From Tautonia marina (GTDB taxonomy: Bacteria; Planctomycetota; Planctomycetia; Isosphaerales; Isosphaeraceae), in the NCBI RefSeq assembly GCF_009177065.1, contig NZ_WEZF01000001.1, forward strand, positions 620,001 to 684,000: 64,000 nucleotides of DNA. The letters are read 5' to 3'. The translations under genes and the position numbers were made by a program. This document shows positions 63,964 to 64,000 of the stretch, one piece after another. How positions within the stretch are numbered: the stretch's first letter is position 1; each line of letters opens with the position of its first letter. The notes below the pieces were generated by a model. It had not been told where the DNA came from. It saw nothing but the letters and a program-made list of their open reading frames with translations, and made no database searches.

Positions 63964-64000
63964 GACCTCTTGCCCCGACCAGACCTGCGGCAAGCCCGGC

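Noticed and set aside
1-64000. CRISPR array, transposase or prophage
   Set aside because: No regularly spaced repeats, no transposase, integrase or phage structural motif in any convincing frame.

Overview
The window is high-GC bacterial chromosome. Gene content points to a planctomycete, probably of the Isosphaeraceae type: a DUF1570 zinc protease, a signal-peptide sulfatase, a DUF2891 protein, a membrane-anchored WD40 protein, two Uma2 proteins, an FHA-headed hybrid kinase, and many GTG/TTG starts. That placement is an inference from gene families; there is no rRNA here to confirm it. I see no phage, insertion sequence, CRISPR array or replication origin.

Layout. 1-7978 (minus) is one tightly packed chemosensory operon: small protein, CheW, membrane-anchored MCP, CheA-REC hybrid kinase, REC-PATAN-pseudoREC regulator and two coiled-coil proteins. 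The last of these runs off the left edge. A hybrid FHA-GAF histidine kinase (8217-10868) is divergent from it. 10967-17633 (plus) holds a DmpA-type peptidase, a CrcB fluoride channel with two DUF190 proteins, a fucose-isomerase-like protein and a membrane-anchored zinc protease. A tRNA-Ala(UGC) follows at 17704.

17884-23976 (minus) is a sulfide-oxidation cluster: Cys-rich PAS sigma-54 activator, persulfide dioxygenase-rhodanese, DUF1641 protein, type II sulfide:quinone oxidoreductase and TauE/SafE exporter. The gap after the activator holds a sigma-54-like -24/-12 element and three GTGTTAAG repeats, so the cluster looks like a self-contained sulfane-sulfur-responsive unit. Immediately upstream on the same strand, 24013-35384 encodes nearly a whole Wood-Werkman (methylmalonyl-CoA) cycle: CoA-transferase, both methylmalonyl-CoA mutase subunits, MeaB chaperone, 5S, 12S and 1.3S-type transcarboxylase subunits, a small accessory subunit and the epimerase.

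36181-60587 is a mixed housekeeping and catabolic region: thioesterase, beta-lactamase-like hydrolase, ChbG-type deacetylase, DUF2891, sulfatase, WD40, ATP-dependent PEP carboxykinase, CoaB-like protein, Uma2, glucuronate-isomerase-like protein, repeat protein, HpaI aldolase, 2-hydroxyacid dehydrogenase, second Uma2, MMPL transporter, GlgX and a lectin/lyase-like secreted protein. The window ends with ClpC, insulated by a strong bidirectional hairpin terminator, and a membrane-anchored TPR protein.
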